A DNA stretch of 64,000 bases, from positions 62,001 to 126,000 of the forward strand of contig DATELK010000092.1 of the NCBI GenBank assembly GCA_035276685.1, in the 5' to 3' direction. The notes beneath the pieces were generated by a model. The model saw only the letters and a list, made by a program, of their open reading frames with translations. It was not told the DNA's origin and ran no database searches. Origin of the DNA: JACVRN01 sp035276685 (GTDB lineage Bacteria; Acidobacteriota; Blastocatellia; Pyrinomonadales; Pyrinomonadaceae). The translations under genes were made by a program, and so were the position numbers. The first letter of the stretch is position 1; every line of letters begins with the position of its first letter. Of the stretch, positions 1 through 8,047 are shown piece after piece.

Positions 1-89
1 TCGCCTTTACCGCCACACCTTGAGCAGTCGGGCGCAGGTTCGTACCTAGCCAGTTCATACTTCTTTTGTAGTTCCTCTAGCTTGCCCAC
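1..89 (-). CDS. Partial CDS: zinc-ribbon-like phage protein, N-terminal part
   Basis: A GTG at 89-87 is preceded by a GGAGA ribosome binding site (101-97, 7-nt gap), and the frame stays open to the left edge. The visible 29 residues are a charged helix followed by CSRCGGKG, a C-x2-C-G-G-K-G knuckle like those in DnaJ-type or small phage zinc ribbons. The remainder lies outside the window, so no function can be given. It is co-directional with the metallophosphoesterase and methyltransferase genes and probably belongs to the same phage-like block. Confidence 0.5.
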   Translation of the reverse strand, partial: MGKLEELQKKYELARYEPAPDCSRCGGKG

Positions 90-157
90 GGTCTCATCTC
101 CTTCCTCATGTGGCCGGGTGCGCGCTCCCACAGGGGGAAGCGGCGGCGGGGCGGAAT

Positions 158-841
158 TTAGGTTGATACGACAGAAGCAGGCTCAACTTCTGAATCCCCG
201 CTCAACGCGCTTGCTTCCGGCTCTAATTCAACAACCAACGGCTTGTTTATCGCCCTGTAAGCAGCGTCACAGGTGGATGCGTTGATAAAGCGCGTGTAAT
301 CAATCTCGACTTTGCCGTAGCCTTCGTGGATATGGCCGAAGATGTGTAGCCTCGGTTTTATCTTTAAGACGGCCCCTGTCAGTTCGGAGCAGCCCGCGCG
401 GTCGCTTGCCCTTGTTTTGTCTAGGACGCCCATAGGCGGGCTATGTGTAACGAGAATGTCTATGCCCTCTGGAATCAGAGCCCACTTCTCTGCTAATGCG
501 TGACCTCTCGGAAGATTGAAAGCCCAATCCATAAACCACGGCTGCCACGGAGAGCCGTAGATTTTCAAGCCCTCTATCTCCGTCATGCTGTCTTCCAAGT
601 AAATCGCGTTGGTTATCAAAGAGCGTGCAAGAGTGGGATTCTTCTGAAAGAGCCAATCGTGATTACCAGCGATGACTATCTTGTGCTTGTGCGGCAATGT
701 GCCGAGCCATTCATTAAAGGCCGCTATCTCCCAAATCTCTCCGGCGATAGTAAAGTCCCCAGCGTGTATAAGAATGTCGCCGTCTGGAATGACTATCTCG
801 TTATGAAATGTATGAGTGTCGCTGATGCAAACTATTTTCAT
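158..841 (-). CDS. Calcineurin-like metallophosphoesterase
   Basis: This 227-aa protein has the full metal-ligand series of the calcineurin-like phosphoesterase fold: SDTH (D8, H10), HAGD (D29), GNHD (N60, H61), THSPP (H133) and FGHIH (H170, H172). Such enzymes use two metal ions to hydrolyse phosphomonoesters, phosphodiesters or nucleotides; the substrate here is unknown. The ATG is preceded by AGGAAGG. There is no signal peptide, so it is probably cytoplasmic. Phages and satellites often carry proteins of this size, and the next genes are two DNA methyltransferases, which suggests a phage-type DNA metabolism block. A degraded or very small frame may lie in the 215 bp that follow (842-1056), but no convincing start was found there. 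Confidence 0.88.
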   Translation of the reverse strand: MKIVCISDTHTFHNEIVIPDGDILIHAGDFTIAGEIWEIAAFNEWLGTLPHKHKIVIAGNHDWLFQKNPTLARSLITNAIYLEDSMTEIEGLKIYGSPWQPWFMDWAFNLPRGHALAEKWALIPEGIDILVTHSPPMGVLDKTRASDRAGCSELTGAVLKIKPRLHIFGHIHEGYGKVEIDYTRFINASTCDAAYRAINKPLVVELEPEASALSGDSEVEPASVVST

Positions 842-1056
842 TAAGTCTTCACCCTTCCTGTGTGGCCATGCACCAAAACGTGACTTTAGTTACTGCGTCA
901 AGTGGGCGGTTCTTTTGACCGCGACATGTCAAGTAAGCCTTCAATCTCCGCGCGGTTGAGACCGCATAAGCCACTTGCCTTGAAAGCCTCAGTCAGTCCG
1001 TATCTTCACAACTTTCTGCTGCCCGCCTCTCCAGTGCGGGGCTACAGCCGAACGTT

Positions 1057-2199
1057 TCAAGCAACTCTCTCTTGATTCAATAAGGGGGCGTCATTAAATA
1101 GCCGCCTTCTGCTCATCTCCACGTACTCAGGATTCAGCTCTATGCCGATGTAGTTCCTATTGTGGCGTAGGGCCACTAAGCCAGTGGTTCCCGCTCCGTT
1201 GAAAGGGTCAAGCACGGTGTCGCCTTCCCGTGAGCCAGCGAGTATGCAGGGCTTTATCAGTTCAGGAGGGAAGGTAGCGAAGTGCGCTTCACGGTAGCCG
1301 ACCGTGGCGACCGTCCAGACCGTTTTCTTATTCGCGCCGCTTGCCTCGGGGTTCCACTCGTTGCCACTTTGAAGGCGGGTGTCTGGACAGAGATTGTTTC
1401 CGCCGAACTTGGGCGGCTTGATTTGGTTGCCGTGTCGCTGCTGGCCATTTGCCGCGTGTGGAACTTCTAGCCCAGAGGCGTGGCCGCGCACATTCTCTCT
1501 TGGCTGATGCAGGGCGTGTGGTGTTTGACCGGGAGCGCCCTCTACGTTCTTATGGCCATCGTTTATTCCACGTCCAAGCCGCGCAAGGCTCGCGTCCTTT
1601 AGGGGTTCCTTGATGGCTTCTAGGTCGTAGAAGTAGCGCGGCGACTTGGTTAGCAGAAAGATTTGCTCATGCGCCTTTGTGGGCCTGTCCGTGACGCTCT
1701 CAGGCATGGGATTAGGCTTGTGCCATATTATTTCCGAGCGAAGATACCAGCCATCCGAGCGAAGGGCGAAAGCCACCATCCACGGAATACCGATTAGCTC
1801 TTTAGACTTGATGCCGTCCAACTTGTTTGATGTGGCTGGCCTCCACGCCTCAAGACCGTCATAGGCTTTTTGGTGTGCCTTGCTGCCGTTGGTTATTTCA
1901 CGCTGCTTTCCTTTGCCCCTATTCTGCCCGCCGTAGTTACCCCAAGAGCCTGCGTAAGAATCCCCCAAGTTAAGCCAGAGCGTGCCATCCTTGCGGAGAA
2001 CTCGTTTGACTTCACGGAAGATTGAGACGAGCCTTTCAACGTACAATTCAGGCGAGGCTTCCAGTCCTAACTGACCATCAATGCCGTAGTCTCTCAGGCC
2101 GAAGTATGGAGGACTCGTGACACAGGTTTGCACACTTTCGCTGTCCAGCCCTTTAAGGACTGCTAAAGCATCTCCGGTGTGTAGCTGAAACTCTGCCAT
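1057..2199 (-). CDS. Site-specific DNA methyltransferase (TSPPY type, beta class)
   Basis: This 380-aa AdoMet-dependent DNA methyltransferase has its catalytic motif IV, TSPPY, at residues 28-32 and its AdoMet-binding motif I, DPFNGAGTTG, near residues 331-340. The order IV before I is that of the beta class. TSPPY is more typical of N4-cytosine enzymes but also occurs in N6-adenine ones, so the modified base is open. Residues about 130-300 are variable and should hold target recognition. No restriction endonuclease is adjacent, so it looks like an orphan, phage-type enzyme, consistent with its neighbours. The start is an ATG 46 bp after the upstream methyltransferase gene. Confidence 0.9.
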   Translation of the reverse strand: MAEFQLHTGDALAVLKGLDSESVQTCVTSPPYFGLRDYGIDGQLGLEASPELYVERLVSIFREVKRVLRKDGTLWLNLGDSYAGSWGNYGGQNRGKGKQREITNGSKAHQKAYDGLEAWRPATSNKLDGIKSKELIGIPWMVAFALRSDGWYLRSEIIWHKPNPMPESVTDRPTKAHEQIFLLTKSPRYFYDLEAIKEPLKDASLARLGRGINDGHKNVEGAPGQTPHALHQPRENVRGHASGLEVPHAANGQQRHGNQIKPPKFGGNNLCPDTRLQSGNEWNPEASGANKKTVWTVATVGYREAHFATFPPELIKPCILAGSREGDTVLDPFNGAGTTGLVALRHNRNYIGIELNPEYVEMSRRRLFNDAPLLNQERVA

Positions 2200-2245
2200 C
2201 TCATCTCTCCAAAGTTGGGCTACCGCAGGCCGTGAAAGTCCTCAA

Positions 2246-2752
2246 TTACTCCCACATCTCAATTAAAGTTGCGCCTTCGTAGTGGCGCTTAAAGTGAAAG
2301 GCTCCCAACGGATAGCCGAACGGAAAGCCTGCCGCTCTTGAGCTTGGCATGGCGATAACACGGACTATGCCGCCGTAATCCTTGATTTGCTGTAGCGTTC
2401 CCCAACTCTTGAAGGCTTTTGAGAAGGGCAGTAGATAAACAACGTTCTCGGCTATCTCGAAAGAGTGTGCAAGCCACTTATCGAAAATGCTGTGCGGTGG
2501 GTTGCTGACAATCCAGTCCACGCGCTTGTGGTAATCAAAGAAGTCGCGCCCTTCTGCTATCTCGCACCAGTCGGAACCTTCGGGTAGGTATCTAAGAAAA
2601 GCGCCCGCGCCCTTACATGGCTCAAGGCACTTGCCAGAAGGCTTGAACGCCTCCACGATTGCCCATGCCAAAGGTTCTGGCGTATAGACGACATCGCTCG
2701 GATTCGTACCTGCCCTGTGGCTGTTCTCAAATAATAATGACTGCGTACTCAC
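2246..2752 (-). CDS. Small Dam-like DNA methyltransferase, phage type
   Basis: This 168-aa protein has an AdoMet-binding motif I-like LEPCKGAGAF (about residues 43-52) and a catalytic loop SNPPH (about 83-87). The order is that of gamma or small Dam-like adenine-N6 methyltransferases found in phages. The fourth residue of the loop is His instead of the usual Tyr, Phe or Trp that stacks on the flipped base, so activity is uncertain. It is the promoter-proximal gene of the minus-strand block and lies 160 bp from the 3' end of the tRNA-Ala gene. The family assignment is good; the substrate is inferred. Confidence 0.75.
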   Translation of the reverse strand: MSTQSLLFENSHRAGTNPSDVVYTPEPLAWAIVEAFKPSGKCLEPCKGAGAFLRYLPEGSDWCEIAEGRDFFDYHKRVDWIVSNPPHSIFDKWLAHSFEIAENVVYLLPFSKAFKSWGTLQQIKDYGGIVRVIAMPSSRAAGFPFGYPLGAFHFKRHYEGATLIEMWE

Positions 2753-2912
2753 TTCATTATCCTTCGGGGCTACCGCAGGGGTGCGGGGACGCCCGGACGG
2801 AAAAGTCGGTTTTCAGGCACAAATCGGCCCTCTTTCCAATCGAATGTGGAAGTAAAAATGGACGTATTAGGGATTTAGAAGTGAGATGTGTGGATTTTCT
2901 TGGGAAATTGGA

Positions 2913-2985
2913 TGGAGCCGAGGGGGATCGAACCCCTGACCTCATGACTGCCAGTCATGCGCTCTCCCAGCTGAGCTACGGCCCC
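2913..2985 (-). tRNA. tRNA-Ala (anticodon GGC)
   Basis: The minus strand folds into a complete 73-nt cloverleaf. The acceptor stem is GGGGCCG paired with CGGCTCC plus discriminator A, the D arm is GCTCAGCTGGGAGAGC, the anticodon stem CATGA/TCATG carries the loop CTGGCAG (anticodon GGC, decoding GCC and GCU), and the T arm is AGGGG-TTCGATC-CCCCT. The CCA end is not encoded. Phage-like genes begin just beyond its 3' end, a common arrangement where an integrase uses a tRNA 3' end as attachment site. Confidence 0.97.
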
Positions 2986-3027
2986 GTGTGGTTGGTGTTA
3001 TGGCTGCTTCGATTGCAGCGAACAGGT

Positions 3028-3057
3028 AGAGTAGCTTAACGCGGGAAAGTGCGTCAA
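3028..3057 (-). promoter_or_regulatory. Probable sigma-70 promoter of tRNA-Ala
   Basis: On the minus strand TTGACG (3057-3052) and TACTCT (3033-3028) are separated by 18 nt, close to the sigma-70 -35 and -10 consensus. The -10 box lies about 43 nt before the tRNA 5' end at 2985, a reasonable distance for a short leader. It sits just after the stop of the small membrane-protein gene. Confidence 0.5.
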
Positions 3058-3063
3058 GCGCGC

Positions 3064-3279
3064 TCACCTTGACGGGCGGCGCGCGGACAGGATGGCCAGG
3101 CCCGCGCCGACCAGAAGCATCACAATGCCGAGGGCGGCTTTCCACCAGTTCTGGACTTCGCGCACGTCAGTGCTGGTGATGACGACGGCAGCGCTGGGCT
3201 CTATGAAGAGCGCGCGGTAGGCTATGACGCCGCCAGCGGCCGCCAGAAGGATGCCGAAGATGAGCGCGACGAGTCTCAC
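3064..3279 (-). CDS. Small two-helix membrane protein
   Basis: This 71-aa protein has two hydrophobic segments (about residues 3-25 and 45-65) separated by a polar loop, which predicts a small inner-membrane protein with two transmembrane helices. Its GTG start overlaps the TGA stop of the enoyl-CoA hydratase gene (GTGA), so the two are probably translationally coupled. No family is recognised. Confidence 0.65.
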   Translation of the reverse strand: MRLVALIFGILLAAAGGVIAYRALFIEPSAAVVITSTDVREVQNWWKAALGIVMLLVGAGLAILSARRPSR

Positions 3280-4061
3280 TTGCCTTTGAAGTCGGGCTTG
3301 CGTTTCTCCAAAAAGGCGCTGACGCCTTCGTCCTTATCCTGGCTTGAGAAGCAGAGGGCGAAGAGGTCTACTTCGCGGCGGAGCCCTTCGTCAAGGTTGG
3401 AGCGCGAGGCTAGCTTCACGGCCTCCTTCGCCATGCGTAGAGCCACGGGGCTCTTCTCCGCGATGCGGTTGGCAAGCTCCATAGTCTTTGCTTCGAGGTC
3501 TGCTGCAGGGACAACCATGTTCACCAGGCCGAGGTTGTAGGCAGTCTGCGCGTCTATGATGTCGCCCGTCAGAATCAACTCCATCGCCTTGCCTTCGCCA
3601 ACGAGGCGCGTCAGGCGTTGTGTTCCGCCGCCGCCGGGAATGATGCCGAGGTTGATTTCCGGCTGGCCGAAGGATGCCTTGTCGCTGGCAACGCGCAGGT
3701 CGCAGGAGAGAGCAAGCTCGCAGCCGCCGCCGAGGCAGTAGCCGTTGACCATGGCTATGACGGGCTTCGGGAAATTATCAATCGCCGTGAAGAGCGAGCG
3801 CCCGAGCATCACTTCTCGCTGCGTGATGGCCGTGCGTCCCTGAAACTCGGCTATGTCCGCGCCCGCTATGAAAGCCTTGTCGCCTGCTCCCGTGAAGACG
3901 ACCACGCGCACGTCAGCATCCGTGCTCAACTCTTCCAGGACCTGTGCGCCTTCTTCGCGCGTCTTGATGTTCAGTGCGTTTCGCTTTTCCGGGCGATTGA
4001 TGGTGATGATGGCGACGCGCTCGCGCCGCTCGACCAGAAGAGTCTCGTAAGATTGCGTCAT
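3276..4061 (-). CDS. Enoyl-CoA hydratase/isomerase family protein
   Basis: This 261-aa crotonase-fold protein probably hydrates trans-2-enoyl-CoA to 3-hydroxyacyl-CoA in fatty-acid or butyrate metabolism. It shows the CoA and oxyanion-hole segment AGADIAEF (about 67-73), NGYCLGGGCELAL with Glu115, and QPEINLGIIPGGGGTQ with Glu135, matching the two catalytic glutamates of classical hydratases. Length is normal for the family. A 3-hydroxyacyl-CoA dehydrogenase lies upstream on the same strand (4553-5440), so the two could run consecutive steps of one pathway, with the PilZ gene between them. Chain-length preference cannot be read from the sequence. Confidence 0.92.
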   Translation of the reverse strand: MTQSYETLLVERRERVAIITINRPEKRNALNIKTREEGAQVLEELSTDADVRVVVFTGAGDKAFIAGADIAEFQGRTAITQREVMLGRSLFTAIDNFPKPVIAMVNGYCLGGGCELALSCDLRVASDKASFGQPEINLGIIPGGGGTQRLTRLVGEGKAMELILTGDIIDAQTAYNLGLVNMVVPAADLEAKTMELANRIAEKSPVALRMAKEAVKLASRSNLDEGLRREVDLFALCFSSQDKDEGVSAFLEKRKPDFKGK

Positions 4062-4099
4062 CCCAGTTCTACTCCGAATTAAGTTTTGATGAAGAGATG

Positions 4100-4492
4100 T
4101 TATTCAGGCGAGGAAGATTCGCTTTCGGGCTCGGCCTGCGAGGGCTGCTCGTCGGCCACCCATGAGACGAAAAGGCGCAGCCAGTTTTCCGTAGGCTCGC
4201 TGATGGCCACGCCGACGCGCGCCGTCCCGTAGATGGCGGGCGCGACGCGCACGACCGACGCCGTCACTTCTATGGGCGAGCCGTCGGGCCTGTGCGCGCG
4301 TATGTAGAGCCGCTCGCCGCGCGTCACCTTTTGATTGAGATGAAAGAGAGCGCCCGAGGTAGAGATGTCGTCCGTTTCCGTTGGCTCGCTCCAGGCTGCG
4401 CCGTCCTCGTCGCGGCCGGAGACGACGATGGCCAGCCGCAGCGCCATGCGCAGCGCGAAACGTCTCTCCTCGTTATTCTGCGGTGTGCTCAT
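4100..4492 (-). CDS. PilZ domain protein
   Basis: This 130-aa protein is a single PilZ domain. It carries the N-terminal arginine patch EERRFALRMALR and the DISTSG stretch (about 42-47), corresponding to the RxxxR and [D/N]xSxxG cyclic-di-GMP binding motifs. It is therefore likely to be a c-di-GMP effector acting on a partner protein. It sits between two beta-oxidation-type genes, with gaps of 38 and 60 bp. A diguanylate cyclase candidate is encoded 6 kb away at 10544-11491. Confidence 0.85.
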   Translation of the reverse strand: MSTPQNNEERRFALRMALRLAIVVSGRDEDGAAWSEPTETDDISTSGALFHLNQKVTRGERLYIRAHRPDGSPIEVTASVVRVAPAIYGTARVGVAISEPTENWLRLFVSWVADEQPSQAEPESESSSPE

Positions 4493-4552
4493 ATCAAGTC
4501 AAAACGTGCCAAGCAGTGAAATATTGACCGAAAAGCTCAGTGATAGCAACTC

Positions 4553-5440
4553 TTAAAGCGCCTCTTCGTTCCAGACGTAGAAGCCTTCGCCGCTCTTCTT
4601 GCCGAGCTTTCCCTCCTCCACCATGCGGCGCAGGATTTCCGGCGGGCGAAAGTTTTCCGTCCCCAGAGTGCGGTGCAGGTACTCCGCTATGCGAAGGCGC
4701 ACGTCAAGGCCCACGAGGTCTGTCAGGCGAAGCGGCCCCATGGGATGGTTGTAGCCAAGCTCCATGGCCGTATCAATGTCGCGTGCGCTCGCCACACCCT
4801 GCTCTACCATTCGCATCGCTTCAAGCCCGAGCGCGACTCCCAGACGGCTTGAGGCAAAGCCCGGCACGTCGCGCACGGTGATGGGCTCCTTCCTCATGCG
4901 GCGGCCTACTTCGCGCGCAGCCTCAAGAGTCTCGTCGCTGGTCTCACGGCCCACTACTATTTCCAGCAGCCGCATGATGTGAACCGGGTTGAAGAAGTGC
5001 ATGCCTATGACGCGCGCTGGATTCTGAGAGGCGCGGGCAATCTCCGTGATGGAGAGCGAGGAGGTGTTGGTGGCGAAGATGAAAGCACGGCTCGTGGCAA
5101 CCGTCTCGACCGAGCGCAGTATCTCCTGCTTCAGCTCAAGCACTTCGGGCGCGGCTTCTATGAAGAGGTCTGATTGAGCAGTCTCTTCCAGTCGCGTTGT
5201 GCCGCGTATGCGCTGCATGGCTAGGTCGAAATCCTCTTCCGTCAGCTTGCCGCGCTCGATTCCCTTTCGCATGTTGCGCTCGATTGCGCCGACGCCGCGC
5301 GCCAGAGCCTCTCGGTCAAGGTCGCGCATCACCACTGGATAGCCTGCGAGCGCGGCCACCTGTGCTATGCCGTGTCCCATGGTGCCTGCGCCGAGCACGG
5401 CTATGGTCTCAATTTTCTGTGCAGCGTCAGGGATAGTCAC
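4553..5440 (-). CDS. hbd: 3-hydroxybutyryl-CoA dehydrogenase
   Basis: This 295-aa NAD(P)-dependent dehydrogenase interconverts 3-hydroxyacyl-CoA and 3-oxoacyl-CoA. Residues 17-24 (GAGTMGHG) form the Rossmann dinucleotide loop, NTSSLSIT is the conserved asparagine/serine segment, and GMHFFNPVHIMRLLEIV contains the catalytic histidine-glutamate region. The C-terminal helical domain ends KSGEGFYVW, typical of the short Hbd/PaaH type. It appears to be the first gene of the minus-strand group and starts 109 bp from the divergent trxB gene. Chain-length specificity is inferred from length only. Confidence 0.93.
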   Translation of the reverse strand: MTIPDAAQKIETIAVLGAGTMGHGIAQVAALAGYPVVMRDLDREALARGVGAIERNMRKGIERGKLTEEDFDLAMQRIRGTTRLEETAQSDLFIEAAPEVLELKQEILRSVETVATSRAFIFATNTSSLSITEIARASQNPARVIGMHFFNPVHIMRLLEIVVGRETSDETLEAAREVGRRMRKEPITVRDVPGFASSRLGVALGLEAMRMVEQGVASARDIDTAMELGYNHPMGPLRLTDLVGLDVRLRIAEYLHRTLGTENFRPPEILRRMVEEGKLGKKSGEGFYVWNEEAL

Positions 5441-5549
5441 AGGAACCGGTAAGACGTGGGCGGGCTCTCCGCCGGAACAATATTCGACTACTCGTGCCGT
5501 GAGAAGTTATACTACACGGCGAACCGAAAAGGCTATAGGAGAGGACTAG

Positions 5550-6632
5550 ATGGCGAAAGATTTGCTTCACAGGGACGTGGTCATTATTGGGTCGGGGCCC
5601 GCCGGGTTGACGGCGGCCATTTACGCCGCACGCGCAGACCTTCAACCGCTCGTCATAGAAGGGCCGCAGCCCGGCGGCCAGCTGACGATAACCACGGAGG
5701 TAGAGAACTATCCGGGCTTCTCCAAGGGCATACAGGGGCCTGAGCTGATGGAAGAAATGCGCGAGCAGGCACGCCGCTTCGGCACGGAGTTTCTGGTCAC
5801 GTGGGTTCACGAAGCGGACTTGTCGAAGCGCCCCTTTCGTCTTGAAACGGACGAGCAGACGATACGTGCCGAGACTCTCATCATAGCTTCGGGAGCGTCC
5901 GCCAAGTGGCTGGGCATCCCGGGCGAAGCGCCCGCGCCGCAGGGCCTGGGCGGCCTTGGCGTCTCCGCCTGCGCCACCTGCGACGGCTTCTTCTTCAAAG
6001 GCAAGCCGCTCGTGGTAGTCGGGGGCGGCGACACGGCTATGGAAGAGGCAACTTTCCTGACACGCTACGCCTCTCGCGTCACCGTCGTTCATCGCCGCGA
6101 CTCGCTCCGCGCCTCAAAGATAATGCAGGAGAAGGCGTTCAAGAACGACAAGATTGATTTCATCTGGGACACAGGAGTTGAAGAGATTCTTGGCTCGCCG
6201 GAGACGGGCGTGACCGGCGTGCGCCTCAGGAATCTGAAGACGAGCGAAGAGCGCATCTTTCCCTGCGAAGGCGTCTTCGTAGCCATAGGCCACAAGCCCA
6301 ACACGGATGTCTTTCGCGGCCAGCTTGACATGGACGATATTGGCTACATCAAGACTAGCGGGCGCTCTATGGCGACGAACATTCCAGGCGTCTTCGCCTG
6401 CGGCGACGCGCAGGACAACTTCTACCGGCAGGCTATCACCGCCGCCGGTACGGGCTGCATGGCAGCCATAGACGCCGAGCGATACCTTGACGACCTGCCC
6501 GTGCCCACGCCCACAGGCGAAGAGATAACCATCGAAGGCGAGCGCATCACGGCAGACCACGAAAAGATAATCATGCCCGACGGCGAAGTCATCTCCAACA
6601 TAGCCGAAGAAGTCGGCGCGGAAGGAGATTAA
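5550..6632 (+). CDS. trxB: Thioredoxin reductase
   Basis: This 360-aa flavoprotein reduces thioredoxin with NADPH. It has the FAD loop GSGPAG (14-19), PGGQLTITTEVENYPG (41-56), the redox-active CATC (141-144), the NADPH loop GGGDTA (158-163) and a C-terminal ACGDAQD FAD motif. It is some 40-45 residues longer than the usual 310-320; the extra sequence is an acidic tail after AERYLDDL. Divergent from hbd. Confidence 0.95.
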   Translation: MAKDLLHRDVVIIGSGPAGLTAAIYAARADLQPLVIEGPQPGGQLTITTEVENYPGFSKGIQGPELMEEMREQARRFGTEFLVTWVHEADLSKRPFRLETDEQTIRAETLIIASGASAKWLGIPGEAPAPQGLGGLGVSACATCDGFFFKGKPLVVVGGGDTAMEEATFLTRYASRVTVVHRRDSLRASKIMQEKAFKNDKIDFIWDTGVEEILGSPETGVTGVRLRNLKTSEERIFPCEGVFVAIGHKPNTDVFRGQLDMDDIGYIKTSGRSMATNIPGVFACGDAQDNFYRQAITAAGTGCMAAIDAERYLDDLPVPTPTGEEITIEGERITADHEKIIMPDGEVISNIAEEVGAEGD

Positions 6633-6716
6633 ATGGAACTAAGAAGTCTCTCGGATGTGTGATGCTCAATAGAAGCTCTCCCCTTTGCTGCTCTGAAAAG
6701 ATAAAGGAGTGAAGAG

Positions 6717-7325
6717 ATGAGAAGGCTTGTTTTCGTGCTGGTCTTGATGGCTTTCGCCGTGAGCGTGTCTGCGGGTGGTGAGAGCTATAGTCTGCCGGAG
6801 CTTCATGTGATAAAGACCGTGACGCTGGCCCCCACTCATAGCTGTCGCTCGACGGAAGAGATTCAGAAGGGCTTTCAGGAGAGCGCGCTCTTCCTCTCGG
6901 ACTATTCAAGGAAGAGGAACGGCCCTGACCTTGTCTTCGACGGCGCGTGCCGCAGCCGGGATTACTTCTACTCATCGACCGCCGGGGACGACATGGCCTT
7001 GATAGGCGACTTGGGGACGAACGTGCAACTGGAAAAGCTGACGGCCCACGACGCCTTCAATATGCGGAACGTCAACACGCCCGCCGACTATACTCGTTTC
7101 GTCCGAATGGTTCAGGTCGTGGAAGGCCATACCTATGTCGTGCTTCTCAACAAGAGAGAAATTCGCGGCCTCTTCGTCTTCACCGTCGTCAATCACGTCC
7201 CTAACCAGCGCGTGCTTCTGAGGTATGCCGTCAAGGAATATCAGATTATGGAAGCGAAGGCGCAGTCCGAAGGGTTCGACTGGGGACGAGATAACGCAGA
7301 GAAGTCGGAAGTTAAGCAGAACTGA
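6717..7325 (+). CDS. Exported protein of unknown function
   Basis: This 202-aa protein starts with a clear Sec signal peptide (MRRLVFVLVLMAFAVSVSAG, cleavage near residue 19) and a GGAGTGAAG ribosome binding site. The mature part has two cysteines (THSCRS and DGACRS) that could form a disulfide in the periplasm. No family is recognised. It follows trxB after 84 bp, but co-transcription is not evident. Confidence 0.65.
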   Translation: MRRLVFVLVLMAFAVSVSAGGESYSLPELHVIKTVTLAPTHSCRSTEEIQKGFQESALFLSDYSRKRNGPDLVFDGACRSRDYFYSSTAGDDMALIGDLGTNVQLEKLTAHDAFNMRNVNTPADYTRFVRMVQVVEGHTYVVLLNKREIRGLFVFTVVNHVPNQRVLLRYAVKEYQIMEAKAQSEGFDWGRDNAEKSEVKQN

Positions 7326-7369
7326 GACCAAGCATTCCGAAAGGGCTCGCCTGACAAAAGCGTAGAGCT

Positions 7370-7816
7370 TTACAGCAGCACAATCGAGTCGTCCGGCTGG
7401 CGGCGCTGCTGCGACTGCGTGTGAGAGTCTCTTTGCTCATGACTCTTCTGCGGGCAGGCTTCGCAGTAGGAGCCGTGTCGCTCCACTCGGTCTTCGCAGC
7501 TGTTGCAATCGAGCGTCTCGCCCAAGGCTCTGAGCGCGTCCAGAAAGGGAAGCAGCCGACGCCCTCTTTCGGTCAGAAAGTATTCCACGTGCGGCGGGCT
7601 TCCGCCGAAGTCGCGCCTCTCTATCAGCGCGTCGCGCTCCATGTCGCGCAGGCGTCCGACCAGCGTGCGGCTGCTTATGGGATGAAGCGCCGCCAGCAGC
7701 TCCGTCGTGCGTCGCGCGCCGTGAGAGAGGTCGCGCACCACCAGCATAGTCCACTTGTCGCCTACAAGCTGTAGAGCGCCCGTCACAGGACATCCGTCGC
7801 CTTCACGTCGTCGCAC
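7370..7816 (-). CDS. HxlR-family transcriptional regulator with C-terminal cysteine cluster
   Basis: The conserved core GCPVTGALQLVGDKWTMLVV through the winged helix to LTERGRRLLP is that of the HxlR/MarR-like DNA-binding family, whose N-terminal Cys often senses redox or electrophiles. The GTG at 7816 is chosen because it has AAGGAAA just upstream and gives the usual N-terminus; a TTG at 7894 would add 26 untypical residues. After the HxlR domain there is a tail with C-x2-C and C-x2-C (CNSC, CEAC), which could bind zinc or a metal cluster and is not part of the standard domain. It is divergent from the hybrid sensor kinase gene. Confidence 0.82.
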   Translation of the reverse strand: MRRREGDGCPVTGALQLVGDKWTMLVVRDLSHGARRTTELLAALHPISSRTLVGRLRDMERDALIERRDFGGSPPHVEYFLTERGRRLLPFLDALRALGETLDCNSCEDRVERHGSYCEACPQKSHEQRDSHTQSQQRRQPDDSIVLL

Positions 7817-8047
7817 GCTTTCCTTGCCCTCCGTCAAAGAGTCTACGACTTTTCCGGCAGAGCTTATCACAAAGAAAGAGGTTGCGTGGCCCAAAACTCA
7901 TTTGACTTATGCTTGAAATGCGATATTGTGGCATCCCTAAAGTTCTCTGATACCTGCAACGAGCGTTTCTTCAGGAAGGCAACCAAAGGCTTATCGAGCT
8001 TCGCCTTGCCGCCGAAAGCCTTATCCAAACTTACGACGCCGCACGAG

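Noticed and set aside
842..1056. Small gene between methyltransferase and metallophosphoesterase
   Set aside because: Short minus-strand frames exist (for example one ending DMSRSKEPPT), but none has a usable start codon with ribosome binding site.
5427..6092. 221-codon minus-strand ORF opposite trxB
   Set aside because: It overlaps the well-supported thioredoxin reductase and has no motifs of its own.
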